Positions 1 through 4,810 of a stretch of DNA of 5,539 bases are shown piece after piece. The translations under genes were made by a program, and so were the position numbers. This stretch comes from Dysosmobacter segnis. Lineage in GTDB: Bacteria > Bacillota > Clostridia > Oscillospirales > Oscillospiraceae. Each line of letters starts with the position of its first letter. Within the stretch, counting starts at the first letter, position 1. The notes under the pieces were generated by a model. It was not told the origin of the DNA. It saw only the letters and a list, made by a program, of their open reading frames with translations, and ran no database searches. The DNA lies in assembly GCF_014297285.1 (NCBI RefSeq), contig NZ_JACOQI010000051.1, positions 1 through 5,539 on the forward strand, given 5' to 3'.

Positions 1-56
1 AGCTCGAACGCTTGGCTCATCAAAGAAACCGTCCATCCATTGCCCTCCCATTATAA
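1..56 (+). CDS. Possible 3' end of an unidentified gene cut by the window edge
   Basis: One plus-strand frame is open from base 3 and ends at a TAA at 54-56, giving a tail that reads LERLAHQRNRPSIALPL. The stop lies only two bases before a strong terminator hairpin, which is the usual arrangement at the end of a transcription unit. The fragment is too short to identify a family. A second plus-strand frame stays open further to the right, so the choice of frame rests only on the stop-then-terminator layout. It would be the gene next to the integrase inside the element. Confidence 0.35.
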   Translation, partial: LERLAHQRNRPSIALPL

Positions 57-58
57 CA

Positions 59-113
59 AAAATAAGCATAGCATCCGAGCCTTCATTTGCGCTTCGGGTG
101 CTATGCTTATTTT
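59..113 (+). terminator. Strong intrinsic terminator upstream of the integrase
   Basis: An inverted repeat pairs 59-78 with 94-113, about 20 bp with one G-T pair near the loop. Its outer part is AAAATAAGCATAGCA against TGCTATGCTTATTTT. The A-run on one side and the T-run on the other make it able to end transcription in both directions. It directly follows the possible stop codon at 54-56 and insulates the integrase from the upstream gene. Confidence 0.75.
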
Positions 114-137
114 GTACCAACTAAAGAGAACGCCCCC

Positions 138-160
138 GGCAGCGCAAAAATTGCGTCGCC
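138..160. repeat. Imperfect inverted repeat in the integrase leader
   Basis: GGCAGCGCAA (138-147) and TTGCGTCGCC (151-160) form 10-bp arms with two internal mismatches around an AAA centre. It lies about 115 bp before the integrase start, where an operator or leader hairpin would be expected. There is no T-run after it, so a terminator is less likely. No function can be assigned from sequence alone. Confidence 0.35.
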
Positions 161-190
161 ATAGACAAAGATAGGGCATCCAGCGCAAAT

Positions 191-230
191 GATAACTTTC
201 TGATAACAGTTCGGTTTTCCGATAGCTTTC
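191..230. promoter_or_regulatory. GATAAC direct repeats upstream of the integrase
   Basis: GATAAC occurs at 191-196 and 202-207, 11 bp apart (one helical turn), and a variant GATAGC at 221-226. The longer versions GATAACTTTC (191-200) and GATAGCTTTC (221-230) match at 9 of 10 bases. Helically phased repeats before an integrase gene can bind an excisionase or regulator, but this assignment is inference. I found no convincing -35/-10 pair for the integrase here. Confidence 0.3.
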
Positions 231-275
231 CTCTGCTGTTTACGGTATTGTTCGTTGGCAAAGGAGGTCGATACC

Positions 276-1427
276 ATGCCAAAAAGACGAGCAAACGGGG
301 AAGGGAACATCCGAAAACGAAAGGATGGCCGATGGGAGGGCCGGTACACAGTCGGTCACGATCCAGAAACAGGAAAGGCCATCATTAAAAACGTCCTTGG
401 AAAGACGCAAGCGGAAGTCAAGGAGAAGTTGAAGAAAGCCATCGAGGAAAATGTGGGCATCGACTACGGACGGGCCAAGAACTACACCGTGGGTAACTGG
501 TTAGAAGTGTGGTACGAGAACTATGCCAAAATTAAAATGCGCCCATCCACCTACCTGACCTACCATGGCTACATCGAAAACCACATCAAGCCGCAGCTCG
601 GCAAGATCCCGTTGAATGATCTGACGACGCTGCATCTGCAACAGTTCTACAAGAAATTGTTGGCGGAAGGGCGGGTAGAGCGAATCGAATCACAGAAACA
701 GCCCAAGGGACTGAGCGCCAAAACAGTACGCAACATCCATCAAATCATTTCCTCTGCCATGAAGCTGGCAAACGAGCAGCGGCTGATCGCCCGCAATCCG
801 GCAGATGGCTGTGCCTTGCCGAAGGCGGAGCACAAGGAAATGCAGACGCTTCCTGTTGAGCAGCTGACGTCTTTCCTCCGCGAGGCAAAAGACAGCGGCG
901 TGTTCGCCCTGTACTACATCGACCTGACCACCGGCCTGCGGCGGGGTGAATTGCTCGGATTAAAATGGTCGGACATTGATTTGGAAAAAGGAGACCTTCG
1001 GGTTCAACGGCAGATCGGGCGCATCAACGGCAAGATCATTGAGATGCCGCTGAAAACGAAAAACGCCTACCGCACACTGCCGTTGTCGGCAGATGCGATA
1101 AACGTTCTGATGCAACAAAGAAGAAAAACGGGTAACAGCGAATGGGTATTCCCATCGCCCACCGGAGGCCCCATGTCGCCGGACAGCGTGTTGCACATGC
1201 TCCAGCGGGTGCTGAAACGAGCGGGTCTACCGAGAATACGCTTTCATGACCTGCGCCACACCTTCGCAACGCTGGCTCTGCAAAACGGTGTGGACATCAA
1301 AACCGTATCTGGTATGCTGGGGCATTTTTCGGCAGGCTTCACGCTGGACACCTACGCTCATGTAACGACCTCGGCCAAGCGTGAAGCGGCAAAGACAATG
1401 GGTAACATCCTCTCTGGCGCGGTATAG
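276..1427 (+). CDS. int: Tyrosine recombinase / site-specific integrase (Tn916/phage type)
   Basis: Catalyses integration and excision of the element by DNA strand exchange through a phosphotyrosine link. The start is the ATG at 276, preceded by an ideal AAAGGAGG (260-267). A TTG seven codons upstream, at 255, overlaps that site and is unlikely to be used. The 383-aa product has the full family layout. An N-terminal arm-binding domain (about residues 8-55; GNIRKRKDGRWEGRYT) is followed by a SAM-like core-binding domain (about 70-175) and the C-terminal catalytic domain (about 190-375). Visible catalytic residues are Arg222 in TGLRRGELLGLKW, a Lys in LKTKN (about 260), His324 and Arg327 in FHDLRHTFATL, His350 in LGH and the nucleophile Tyr360 in DTYAH. 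No break or missing active-site residue is seen, so the enzyme should be active. It points toward a tRNA-derived attachment core about 120 bp downstream, the normal position for this class. The exact type of element (ICE, mobilisable island or prophage) cannot be told because the rest lies outside the window. Confidence 0.97.
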   Translation: MPKRRANGEGNIRKRKDGRWEGRYTVGHDPETGKAIIKNVLGKTQAEVKEKLKKAIEENVGIDYGRAKNYTVGNWLEVWYENYAKIKMRPSTYLTYHGYIENHIKPQLGKIPLNDLTTLHLQQFYKKLLAEGRVERIESQKQPKGLSAKTVRNIHQIISSAMKLANEQRLIARNPADGCALPKAEHKEMQTLPVEQLTSFLREAKDSGVFALYYIDLTTGLRRGELLGLKWSDIDLEKGDLRVQRQIGRINGKIIEMPLKTKNAYRTLPLSADAINVLMQQRRKTGNSEWVFPSPTGGPMSPDSVLHMLQRVLKRAGLPRIRFHDLRHTFATLALQNGVDIKTVSGMLGHFSAGFTLDTYAHVTTSAKREAAKTMGNILSGAV

Positions 1428-1452
1428 ACCTTTCCGCTGTCCGCTCCCGTTG

Positions 1453-1471
1453 GGGTCAGCGTTTGGGTCAG
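1453..1471 (+). repeat. Paired GGGTCA direct repeats, left arm
   Basis: GGGTCAG occurs at 1453-1459 and again at 1465-1471, 12 bp apart, between the integrase stop and the tRNA-like core. A matching pair occurs on the other side of the core at a nearly equal distance. Short paired direct repeats flanking a core are typical arm-type binding sites for the N-terminal domain of tyrosine recombinases. The sequence shows the repeats; the binding role is inferred. Confidence 0.5.
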
Positions 1472-1509
1472 AAAAAATGGGAAGTAAGATATTAGGCGCA
1501 AAAGTGCGG

Positions 1510-1543
1510 AAAAAGTCCTGATTTCGCAAGAAATCAGGACTTT
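1510..1543 (-). terminator. 14-bp hairpin terminator between integrase and tRNA core
   Basis: AAAGTCCTGATTTC (1512-1525) and GAAATCAGGACTTT (1530-1543) pair perfectly around a GCAA tetraloop. On the minus strand the stem ends in five T residues (1514-1510), so it best ends leftward transcription, such as that of a tRNA reconstituted at this core. On the plus strand it can also stop the integrase transcript. An element that joins here to a tRNA gene would bring a replacement terminator with it. Confidence 0.75.
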
Positions 1544-1544
1544 C

Positions 1545-1589
1545 TGGTTGCGGAGACAGGACTCGAACCTGCGACCTCCGGGTTATGAG
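1545..1589 (-). other. Attachment-site core: 3' fragment of initiator tRNA-fMet
   Basis: Read on the minus strand, this 45-bp stretch contains the anticodon loop CTCATAA (anticodon CAU), the 3' strand of the anticodon stem CCCGG, the T-arm GCAGG-TTCGAGT-CCTGT, the acceptor 3' strand CTCCGCA, discriminator A and an encoded CCA at 1545-1547. CCC following a CAU loop and a 3' CTCCGCAACCA end are features of bacterial initiator tRNA-fMet (the C1-A72 mismatch type). The 5' half is missing. Sequence beyond 1589 does not restore the GGG side of the anticodon stem, so this is not a functional tRNA. Tyrosine recombinases often use tRNA 3' ends, with strand exchange in the anticodon loop, and the identity here stops exactly at that loop. 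It is therefore best called the att core. Confidence 0.8.
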
Positions 1590-1603
1590 GCAGTCTCAAG
1601 GGA

Positions 1604-1630
1604 AAATCGGAGCCGTTTCGGCTCCGATTT
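1604..1630. terminator. 12-bp hairpin, bidirectional terminator
   Basis: AAATCGGAGCCG (1604-1615) pairs perfectly with CGGCTCCGATTT (1619-1630) around a TTT loop. On the plus strand GTGCTTTTT follows. On the minus strand the stem ends in TTTT. It lies between the attachment core and the 3' end of the hepT-like gene, so it is well placed to end the leftward toxin-antitoxin transcript. Confidence 0.65.
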
Positions 1631-1640
1631 GTGCTTTTTA

Positions 1641-1663
1641 CCGCCGTTCGCTCGGCGGATTTT
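1641..1663 (+). terminator. GC-rich hairpin followed by ATTTT
   Basis: CCGCCG (1641-1646) and CGGCGG (1653-1658) form a 6-bp all-GC stem with a 6-base loop, followed by ATTTT on the plus strand. It is the second hairpin in a row between the att core and hepT and may back up the stronger one at 1604-1630. Confidence 0.4.
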
Positions 1664-1704
1664 CCATTGTTTCCGTCCAGCCCTGCCCGTTCCAATTCCA
1701 TTCT

Positions 1705-1722
1705 GGGTCAAAACTGGGTCAG
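1705..1722 (+). repeat. Paired GGGTCA direct repeats, right arm
   Basis: GGGTCA occurs at 1705-1710 and 1716-1721, 11 bp apart. This mirrors the pair at 1453-1470 in orientation and spacing. Their centre is about 127 bp from the anticodon-loop position of the core; the left pair is about 124 bp from it. The repeats overlap the last codons and the stop (1708-1710) of the hepT-like gene. Their likely role is as integrase arm sites or as a remnant of a second element end. Confidence 0.5.
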
Positions 1723-2046
1723 GATCGCTTCACAGGCAATTTTCAAAGCAGGAATGTCATTTATCAGTGTATCCCACACAGAGGGGATGTCGATTGCACC
1801 ATAAGCGTGGACATAGAAATTCCGGGTGTCCTTAATGATACGCCACGGAATTGCTTTGTTTTGTGCCTTAGTTTCGTCGGAAAGCTGCGATACTAATTCG
1901 CCAATTTGGACAACGCACATACAACAAGCGTCCTGAAAGAGATAGTCCTGCTCAAAAGCAGAAAAGTCATGATGGCAGCGCTCTAAATTGTCAGCGACGC
2001 GCTGGCAATAGAGAACAATTTTTTGCAAAATAAGCCGGTCACGCAT
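1708..2046 (-). CDS. hepT: HepT-like HEPN toxin (DUF86 family)
   Basis: 112 aa, all-helical by composition. It carries the HepT signature R-X4-H-X-Y: Arg75, His80 and Tyr82 within the segment DTRNFYVHAYG. In this family Arg and His form the RNase/HEPN active site and the Tyr is the residue to which the partner nucleotidyltransferase adds AMP to silence the toxin. The gene begins inside the 3' end of the upstream nucleotidyltransferase gene (8-nt overlap, ATGCGTGA), which indicates translational coupling and matches the usual mntA-hepT order. The length agrees with the family (about 110-140 aa). The last codons and stop coincide with a GGGTCA repeat of the attachment region, so its 3' end abuts the element end. 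Its role as toxin is known for the family and inferred here. The protein could act in element maintenance or phage defence. Confidence 0.88.
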   Translation of the reverse strand: MRDRLILQKIVLYCQRVADNLERCHHDFSAFEQDYLFQDACCMCVVQIGELVSQLSDETKAQNKAIPWRIIKDTRNFYVHAYGAIDIPSVWDTLINDIPALKIACEAILTQF

Positions 2047-2338
2047 TCCGATAGAGCACCACCTCGTCTTTCTGGATCATGTCTAAAAATGATTTGTCGG
2101 AGGAGTCGCTTGTCACCAGATCCACTGGCAGCTTTAAGGCATCCTCTACCGCCAGCCGAAACCCGCAGAGCTGGAACAGAGAGCGCAAAGACCCCTTCTC
2201 AATTTTGAGATCCACGTCACTGTTGGCATCCGCTAAGCCCTTGGCGTAGGAGCCAAAGAGGGATACGCTTGCTACACCGTGAGCCTGCGCGATGGGGGAA
2301 ACAATATTACGGAGTTCTTCAATGCTGTATGGCGCCAT
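2039..2338 (-). CDS. mntA: MntA-like minimal nucleotidyltransferase antitoxin
   Basis: 99 aa with the nucleotidyltransferase fold signature G-S-X10-D-X-D: Gly29-Ser30 in SLFGSYAKG and Asp41/Asp43 in NSDVDL. A third acidic metal ligand is likely Asp73 in LPVDLVT. Family members transfer AMP from ATP to the Tyr of the partner HepT and so block its RNase activity. The start ATG (2338-2336) has AAAGGGGTGG (2352-2343) four bases upstream. The gene overlaps the hepT-like gene by 8 nt. All catalytic positions are present, so the antitoxin should be functional. Transcription probably starts at the extended -10 just upstream, independently of the genes further right. Confidence 0.9.
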   Translation of the reverse strand: MAPYSIEELRNIVSPIAQAHGVASVSLFGSYAKGLADANSDVDLKIEKGSLRSLFQLCGFRLAVEDALKLPVDLVTSDSSDKSFLDMIQKDEVVLYRNA

Positions 2339-2361
2339 AAAACCACCCCTTTGCTAACATA

Positions 2362-2370
2362 AATATACCA
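2362..2370 (-). promoter_or_regulatory. Extended -10 promoter for mntA-hepT
   Basis: On the minus strand TGGTATATT (2370-2362) fits an extended -10 element (TGn followed by TATATT, 5 of 6 to consensus). It lies about 10 bases before the mntA Shine-Dalgarno site, which implies a very short leader. The sequence 17 bases further up is AT-rich but lacks a good -35, which extended -10 promoters can tolerate. No operator palindrome is evident beside it. Confidence 0.45.
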
Positions 2371-2403
2371 TGAAATCAGAGAAAATAAAAGAAAATTTTT
2401 CTG

Positions 2404-2428
2404 AAACGCGGTTCGCCGCGGAGCGTTT
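2404..2428 (-). terminator. Possible terminator or leader hairpin with UUCG loop
   Basis: CGCGG-TTCG-CCGCG (2407-2420) is a 5-bp GC stem closed by a TTCG tetraloop on the plus strand. AAACGC (2404-2409) and GCGTTT (2423-2428) can form an alternative outer pairing. On the minus strand it is followed by a short T-rich stretch. It lies about 130 bp past the 60-aa gene and before the mntA promoter, where an intergenic terminator would fit. The rest of 2371-2553 shows no gene. Confidence 0.35.
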
Positions 2429-2553
2429 TCGCCTTTATAGGGCGCCTACATCCGAACAAAGCCATCCTACCAGTGCGTTTCTCCAATTTTGTATTGGTGG
2501 ATAGACCGCTCCGAACGGGGACATCGGCGTTTCTCTGGTGGGCGCTTACGCGG

Positions 2554-2736
2554 TCAAAGCAGTCTGCGTTTCACGGCATCATCCACCGGCTCCAGTTCTT
2601 TTTCCAGCGTACAGGATAAATCCCATAGCAGCTGATGTTCCTCGTCATCCTCTGTGGTCAAGCTGCCTGATTCATCCCACCGCAGAATGATTCGATACAG
2701 CGTCAGAGCCTCCTGCTCCGTGAGTCTTAATTCCAT
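2554..2736 (-). CDS. Small acidic hypothetical protein, 60 aa
   Basis: Not recognised. The start ATG at 2736-2734 is preceded by GAGAGGGAGA (2754-2745), a good ribosome binding site. The protein is mostly charged and helix-forming, with an acidic middle (TTEDDEEHQLL, about residues 27-37) and a basic end (KRRLL). No signal peptide, membrane span or cysteine motif is seen. It begins 63 bp after the stop of the 186-aa gene with no clear terminator between, so the two may share a transcript. Size and charge would suit a small accessory or antitoxin-like protein, but that is conjecture. Confidence 0.65.
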   Translation of the reverse strand: MELRLTEQEALTLYRIILRWDESGSLTTEDDEEHQLLWDLSCTLEKELEPVDDAVKRRLL

Positions 2737-2799
2737 AAGAAATGTCTCCCTCTCAGCTGCTTTTCAACGGGAAATCAGCGGTAAGCGATACCGTACATT

Positions 2800-3360
2800 T
2801 CATCGCGTCAGCCGCGTCTCGTTCTCAAACCGCTCCATCGCCTCCTGCCGGCTGGGGACTTGCGCGAGCGTACAGGAAAATTGCTGGCCGAACAGAGGCT
2901 GGGACAGTGTCTCCACCCAATGCGTCAGCACCTCCGGAGTGAGGGGGCGCTCCTCCCGGAGAAAGATCACCCCATAATAGGGCGGTACAGACGGGGAAAG
3001 CAGCTTTGTCAGCGGGACGCCGCTCCGGACGGAGGCATTACAGAAACGCGTCTCCGGTGAAAAATGCGGATAGTACAGCGCCCCGACGAACCAGTCCTGT
3101 TCACCGCTTCTGAGCCGCCTTGCCTGCTCCAGAAAGCCCGGATGATCCGGACTGTCCGGCTCCACAAACTCACCGTCCCGGATCATCTGGCGAAGCACGG
3201 GGAGGTTATAAAAGTCAAAGTGGAAAAAAGATGTCTCTCCCGCCTCGTCCTCGGTAAGAGAAAATTCAGCCCCGTGGAAAGGCTCCCAGTCCTTGCCGCA
3301 GCGGTAATAGCCCCACCAGTAGTTCCAGTCACGAATATGCAGATATTTTGTGTGATTCAT
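2800..3360 (-). CDS. Hypothetical protein, 186 aa, aromatic-rich N terminus
   Basis: Not assigned to a family. The frame is open further upstream, but the start chosen is ATG 3360-3358, because AGAGGGATG (3374-3366) sits five bases before it and the longer form would need a TTG start without a site. The protein opens with an unusual aromatic cluster (WNYWWGYYRCGKDW, residues 12-25). It continues with an acidic mixed region (FSLTEDEAGE) and another aromatic patch (SFFHFDFYNL, 44-53), then DWFVGALYYPHFSP (89-102), and ends in a helical, charged tail. There is no signal peptide or membrane span, so it is probably cytoplasmic. The ATG overlaps a TGA in the preceding frame as ATGA. Single-domain size and its place among small orphan genes resemble immunity proteins of polymorphic toxin loci, but this is inference only. 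Confidence 0.8.
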   Translation of the reverse strand: MNHTKYLHIRDWNYWWGYYRCGKDWEPFHGAEFSLTEDEAGETSFFHFDFYNLPVLRQMIRDGEFVEPDSPDHPGFLEQARRLRSGEQDWFVGALYYPHFSPETRFCNASVRSGVPLTKLLSPSVPPYYGVIFLREERPLTPEVLTHWVETLSQPLFGQQFSCTLAQVPSRQEAMERFENETRLTR

Positions 3361-3488
3361 CGAGACATCCCTCTTTTCGGCGCAAGCTTTGATCCTAAAA
3401 GCTGAACAGGATTTTTCCAATCGCGATGGTTTTCCAACATTTCCCGCGTTCCCCCCGAACAAACTCCATATTGGTCATGCCATGTATG
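3357..3488 (-). pseudogene. Possible remnant of a gene upstream of the 186-aa protein
   Basis: The frame is open from after a TGA at 3491-3489 to a TGA at 3359-3357. It gives 43 codons containing REMLENHRDWKNPVQLLG and ending LAPKRGMSR. Its stop overlaps the ATG of the 186-aa gene as ATGA, the signature of a coupled gene pair. No start codon with a ribosome binding site is seen before the internal ATG (25 codons). Two other minus-strand frames are also briefly open across 3410-3569. This may be the decayed C-terminal end of a larger protein, possibly frameshifted, or a chance open frame. I cannot name a family. Confidence 0.25.
3385..3412. repeat. Overlapping small inverted repeats before the 186-aa gene
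   Basis: AGCTTT (3385-3390) pairs with AAAGCT (3398-3403), and ATCCT (3392-3396) pairs with AGGAT (3408-3412). The two hairpins exclude each other. They sit just upstream of the ribosome binding site at 3366-3374. On the plus strand the second is followed by TTTTT. They could be a weak terminator or a leader switch, but the arms are short. Confidence 0.25.
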
Positions 3489-3564
3489 TCAATGGTCTTC
3501 TCGAACGCGCCTCCCACGCCACAAATATGTTGCTCGAATACTTCGCTTTTGCGGTTAAGCCTGT

Positions 3565-3756
3565 TTACTCATCAAGGACATATTTTCCTCGTGTACCATC
3601 ATCGTTCATATAGTATCCGTCGATAATTGTCTTGTACCCACCGCCAAAACTCCAATTATTTTCCTCAACAAACGCAATGAATTTATCGATCACTTCATCC
3701 ATCGAAACATCTTCAGGAACGGTAATGCAGCCTTGGATCCCAATTTCTTTTATCAT
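3565..3756 (-). CDS. Small hypothetical protein, 63 aa, FGGG motif
   Basis: The start is ATG 3756-3754, with GGAGG at 3769-3765. A TTG five codons upstream overlaps that site and is rejected. The sequence reads as a compact alpha/beta domain: a strand (IGIQGCITVP), a helix (SMDEVIDKFIAFVEENN, 18-34), SFGGG (36-40), then a strand and turn (IIDGYYMNDDGTRGKYVLD). The helix-then-FGGG pattern recalls the C-terminal part of YggL/DUF469-type proteins, but this is a weak resemblance, not an assignment. It begins 18 bp after the stop of the 156-aa gene, with its ribosome site in the gap, so the two are surely co-transcribed and probably act together. Confidence 0.8.
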   Translation of the reverse strand: MIKEIGIQGCITVPEDVSMDEVIDKFIAFVEENNWSFGGGYKTIIDGYYMNDDGTRGKYVLDE

Positions 3757-3774
3757 CGGAAGTACCTCCAAAAA

Positions 3775-4245
3775 TCAGCGTCGTCTGATTTCCAAGCAAT
3801 AGAATGACGGCCTGTTAGGATGCGTTTTATCAGGAGTATTCCAAACATCGGAGCGGTCGATTTCTTCGATATGCTTTACGGTGAGTTCATCAATAGAAAT
3901 GGTCTGCCGATGAATAACAGGGCTGTCCTCAAAGTCGTCAAATTCATCGCTAACCCCTAACCACACGCGCCAGAGTTCCACGGAATCCGCGTCCTGCAAG
4001 GCGTTTTTCAGATACTCAATAAGCTGTTTTGCTCTGCCCGCTGTGCAATAGTTCCATTCCAGATGGACACCGTACTTTTTGTCGGTATATTCCCATACAT
4101 CTGTAAATGAAAGCAGGGAGTAGTTATCATCCGCGTCGCCATCATACATTTCACCGTCATCAAGGTTTATTTCAAGCGGATAATCCCGAACTGGCGCGAC
4201 TTCTTTTAAGGGAAAATCCGAAGCGATAAAGGTGCATACGCTCAT
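3775..4245 (-). CDS. Conserved-looking hypothetical protein, 156 aa, possible immunity protein
   Basis: The start is ATG 4245-4243, with GCGGAGGA (4258-4251) five bases upstream. An upstream in-frame start would extend through the promoter and is rejected. The N-terminal half is strongly acidic (EINLDDGEMYDGDADDNY, 25-42). Then come YTDKKYGVHLEWNY (53-66), a helix RAKQLIEYLKNALQDADSVE (71-90) and LWRVWLG, and the protein ends with PSFYCLEIRRR. There is no signal peptide or membrane span. From memory it resembles hypothetical proteins that occur beside polymorphic-toxin or immunity loci in gut Clostridia, but I cannot name a family. It is the first gene of the leftward set, sits behind a good promoter and is followed closely by the 63-aa gene. 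An inhibitor (immunity) function is a reasonable but unproven guess. Confidence 0.85.
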   Translation of the reverse strand: MSVCTFIASDFPLKEVAPVRDYPLEINLDDGEMYDGDADDNYSLLSFTDVWEYTDKKYGVHLEWNYCTAGRAKQLIEYLKNALQDADSVELWRVWLGVSDEFDDFEDSPVIHRQTISIDELTVKHIEEIDRSDVWNTPDKTHPNRPSFYCLEIRRR

Positions 4246-4279
4246 AGAAATCCTCCGCAAAAACTGTTTTTTTGAACCC

Positions 4280-4308
4280 ATCGTACCATAACGCAAAGGC
4301 ATTTGCAA
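4280..4308 (-). promoter_or_regulatory. Promoter for the leftward small-gene cluster
   Basis: On the minus strand TTGCAA (4308-4303; 4 of 6 to the -35 consensus) is followed after exactly 17 bases by TACGAT (4285-4280; 4 of 6), and TGG just before it makes an extended -10. The predicted start is near 4273, leaving a leader of about 28 bases that contains GGAGG and ends at the ATG of the 156-aa gene. No operator is evident. Confidence 0.55.
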
Positions 4309-4390
4309 CAGAGCTTACCGACAGGGATACCTGTATATTCGAAAAAAATAGGCACTGCGCAAGGAACGCTGCTCACCCGACCTCAGAAAA

Positions 4391-4473
4391 CGGCAAATTA
4401 GCCCCTTTTGACAAGCGGGGGCCGGGAGTTTCGGCAGCACGCAAAGTGCACCGAGGGTAGTGGTACCACCCAT
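4391..4473 (+). repeat. Degenerate ~80-bp repeat, copy 1
   Basis: Begins with CGGCAAA and carries CCGAGGGTAGT exactly 60 bp later (4451), followed by a CACC-CAT stretch. Copy 2 at 4811 has the same two landmarks at the same 60-bp distance. Between the landmarks identity is only about half, so the copies are old or only the landmarks are conserved. CACCCG precedes both copies by about 16-21 bp, so the unit may be longer. Confidence 0.45.
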
Positions 4474-4570
4474 GTCTCGCACGTTCAGAAAGTACTGCAC
4501 ACAGAGTGAAAAAACAGCAACATCACCAAATTGCAAACAGATCACGCAGCCCAGCGGGGCCGCGACGCCT

Positions 4571-4606
4571 CGGAACAGCGACGCGCATGAGCGCATCGCT
4601 GTTCCG
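4571..4606. repeat. 15-bp hairpin (one mismatch)
   Basis: CGGAACAGCGACGCG (4571-4585) and CGCATCGCTGTTCCG (4592-4606) pair at 14 of 15 positions around CATGAG. Outside it, GACGCCT and AGGCTCGGCGTGTC extend the symmetry imperfectly to about 4562-4620. No T-run follows, so it is not a typical terminator. It resembles a palindromic intergenic repeat. Confidence 0.6.
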
Positions 4607-4647
4607 CAGGCTCGGCGTGTCGAAAAAGTCTTTTCTCACCGCTGAGC

Positions 4648-4682
4648 AAGTTTTCAGAACTCTATAAAAGTTCTGAAAACTT
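4648..4682. repeat. Perfect 14-bp inverted repeat
   Basis: AAGTTTTCAGAACT (4648-4661) and AGTTCTGAAAACTT (4669-4682) are exact reverse complements around a 7-base AT-rich loop (CTATAAA). It is more AT-rich than its surroundings and has no T-run outside the stem. It could be a protein-binding palindrome, a cruciform, a weak terminator or the arms of a small mobile repeat. Confidence 0.65.
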
Positions 4683-4810
4683 AGGATTTCAATGGCGCAG
4701 GACACCCTTCTTGGGTTTTCCGCGCACACTCTTCCTTTCCGTCGCGGAGAATTTACCACTTTATTGACAGTCTGTGTCCTTCTGGAGCACACCCGGCCAA
4801 GGTCCAAAAG

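Noticed and set aside
255..275. Upstream TTG start for the integrase
   Set aside because: The AAAGGAGG site at 260-267 lies inside this extension and is ideally spaced for the ATG at 276.
107..349. Minus-strand open frame across the integrase start
   Set aside because: It overlaps the integrase ribosome site and 5' coding region in antisense, has no ribosome site and reads as a shadow.
1545..1620. Intact tRNA gene
   Set aside because: Only the 3' portion is present. The D-arm, the acceptor 5' strand and the 5' side of the anticodon stem are missing past 1589.
1548..1835. Plus-strand open frame beginning MRRQDSNLRPPGYEA
   Set aside because: It is the antisense translation of the tRNA-fMet fragment, a well-known source of spurious RQDSNLRPPGYE proteins, and it runs through two terminator hairpins and the hepT gene.
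3361..3462. Longer N terminus (34 extra residues) for the 186-aa protein
   Set aside because: It needs a TTG start with no ribosome site, while the internal ATG at 3360 has AGAGGGATG at good spacing.
4246..4308. Longer N terminus (21 extra residues) for the 156-aa protein
   Set aside because: It would translate through the promoter and its own ribosome site; the ATG at 4245 has GGAGG upstream.
4764..4769. Consensus -35 box TTGACA
   Set aside because: No -10 element lies 16-18 bp downstream and no gene follows.
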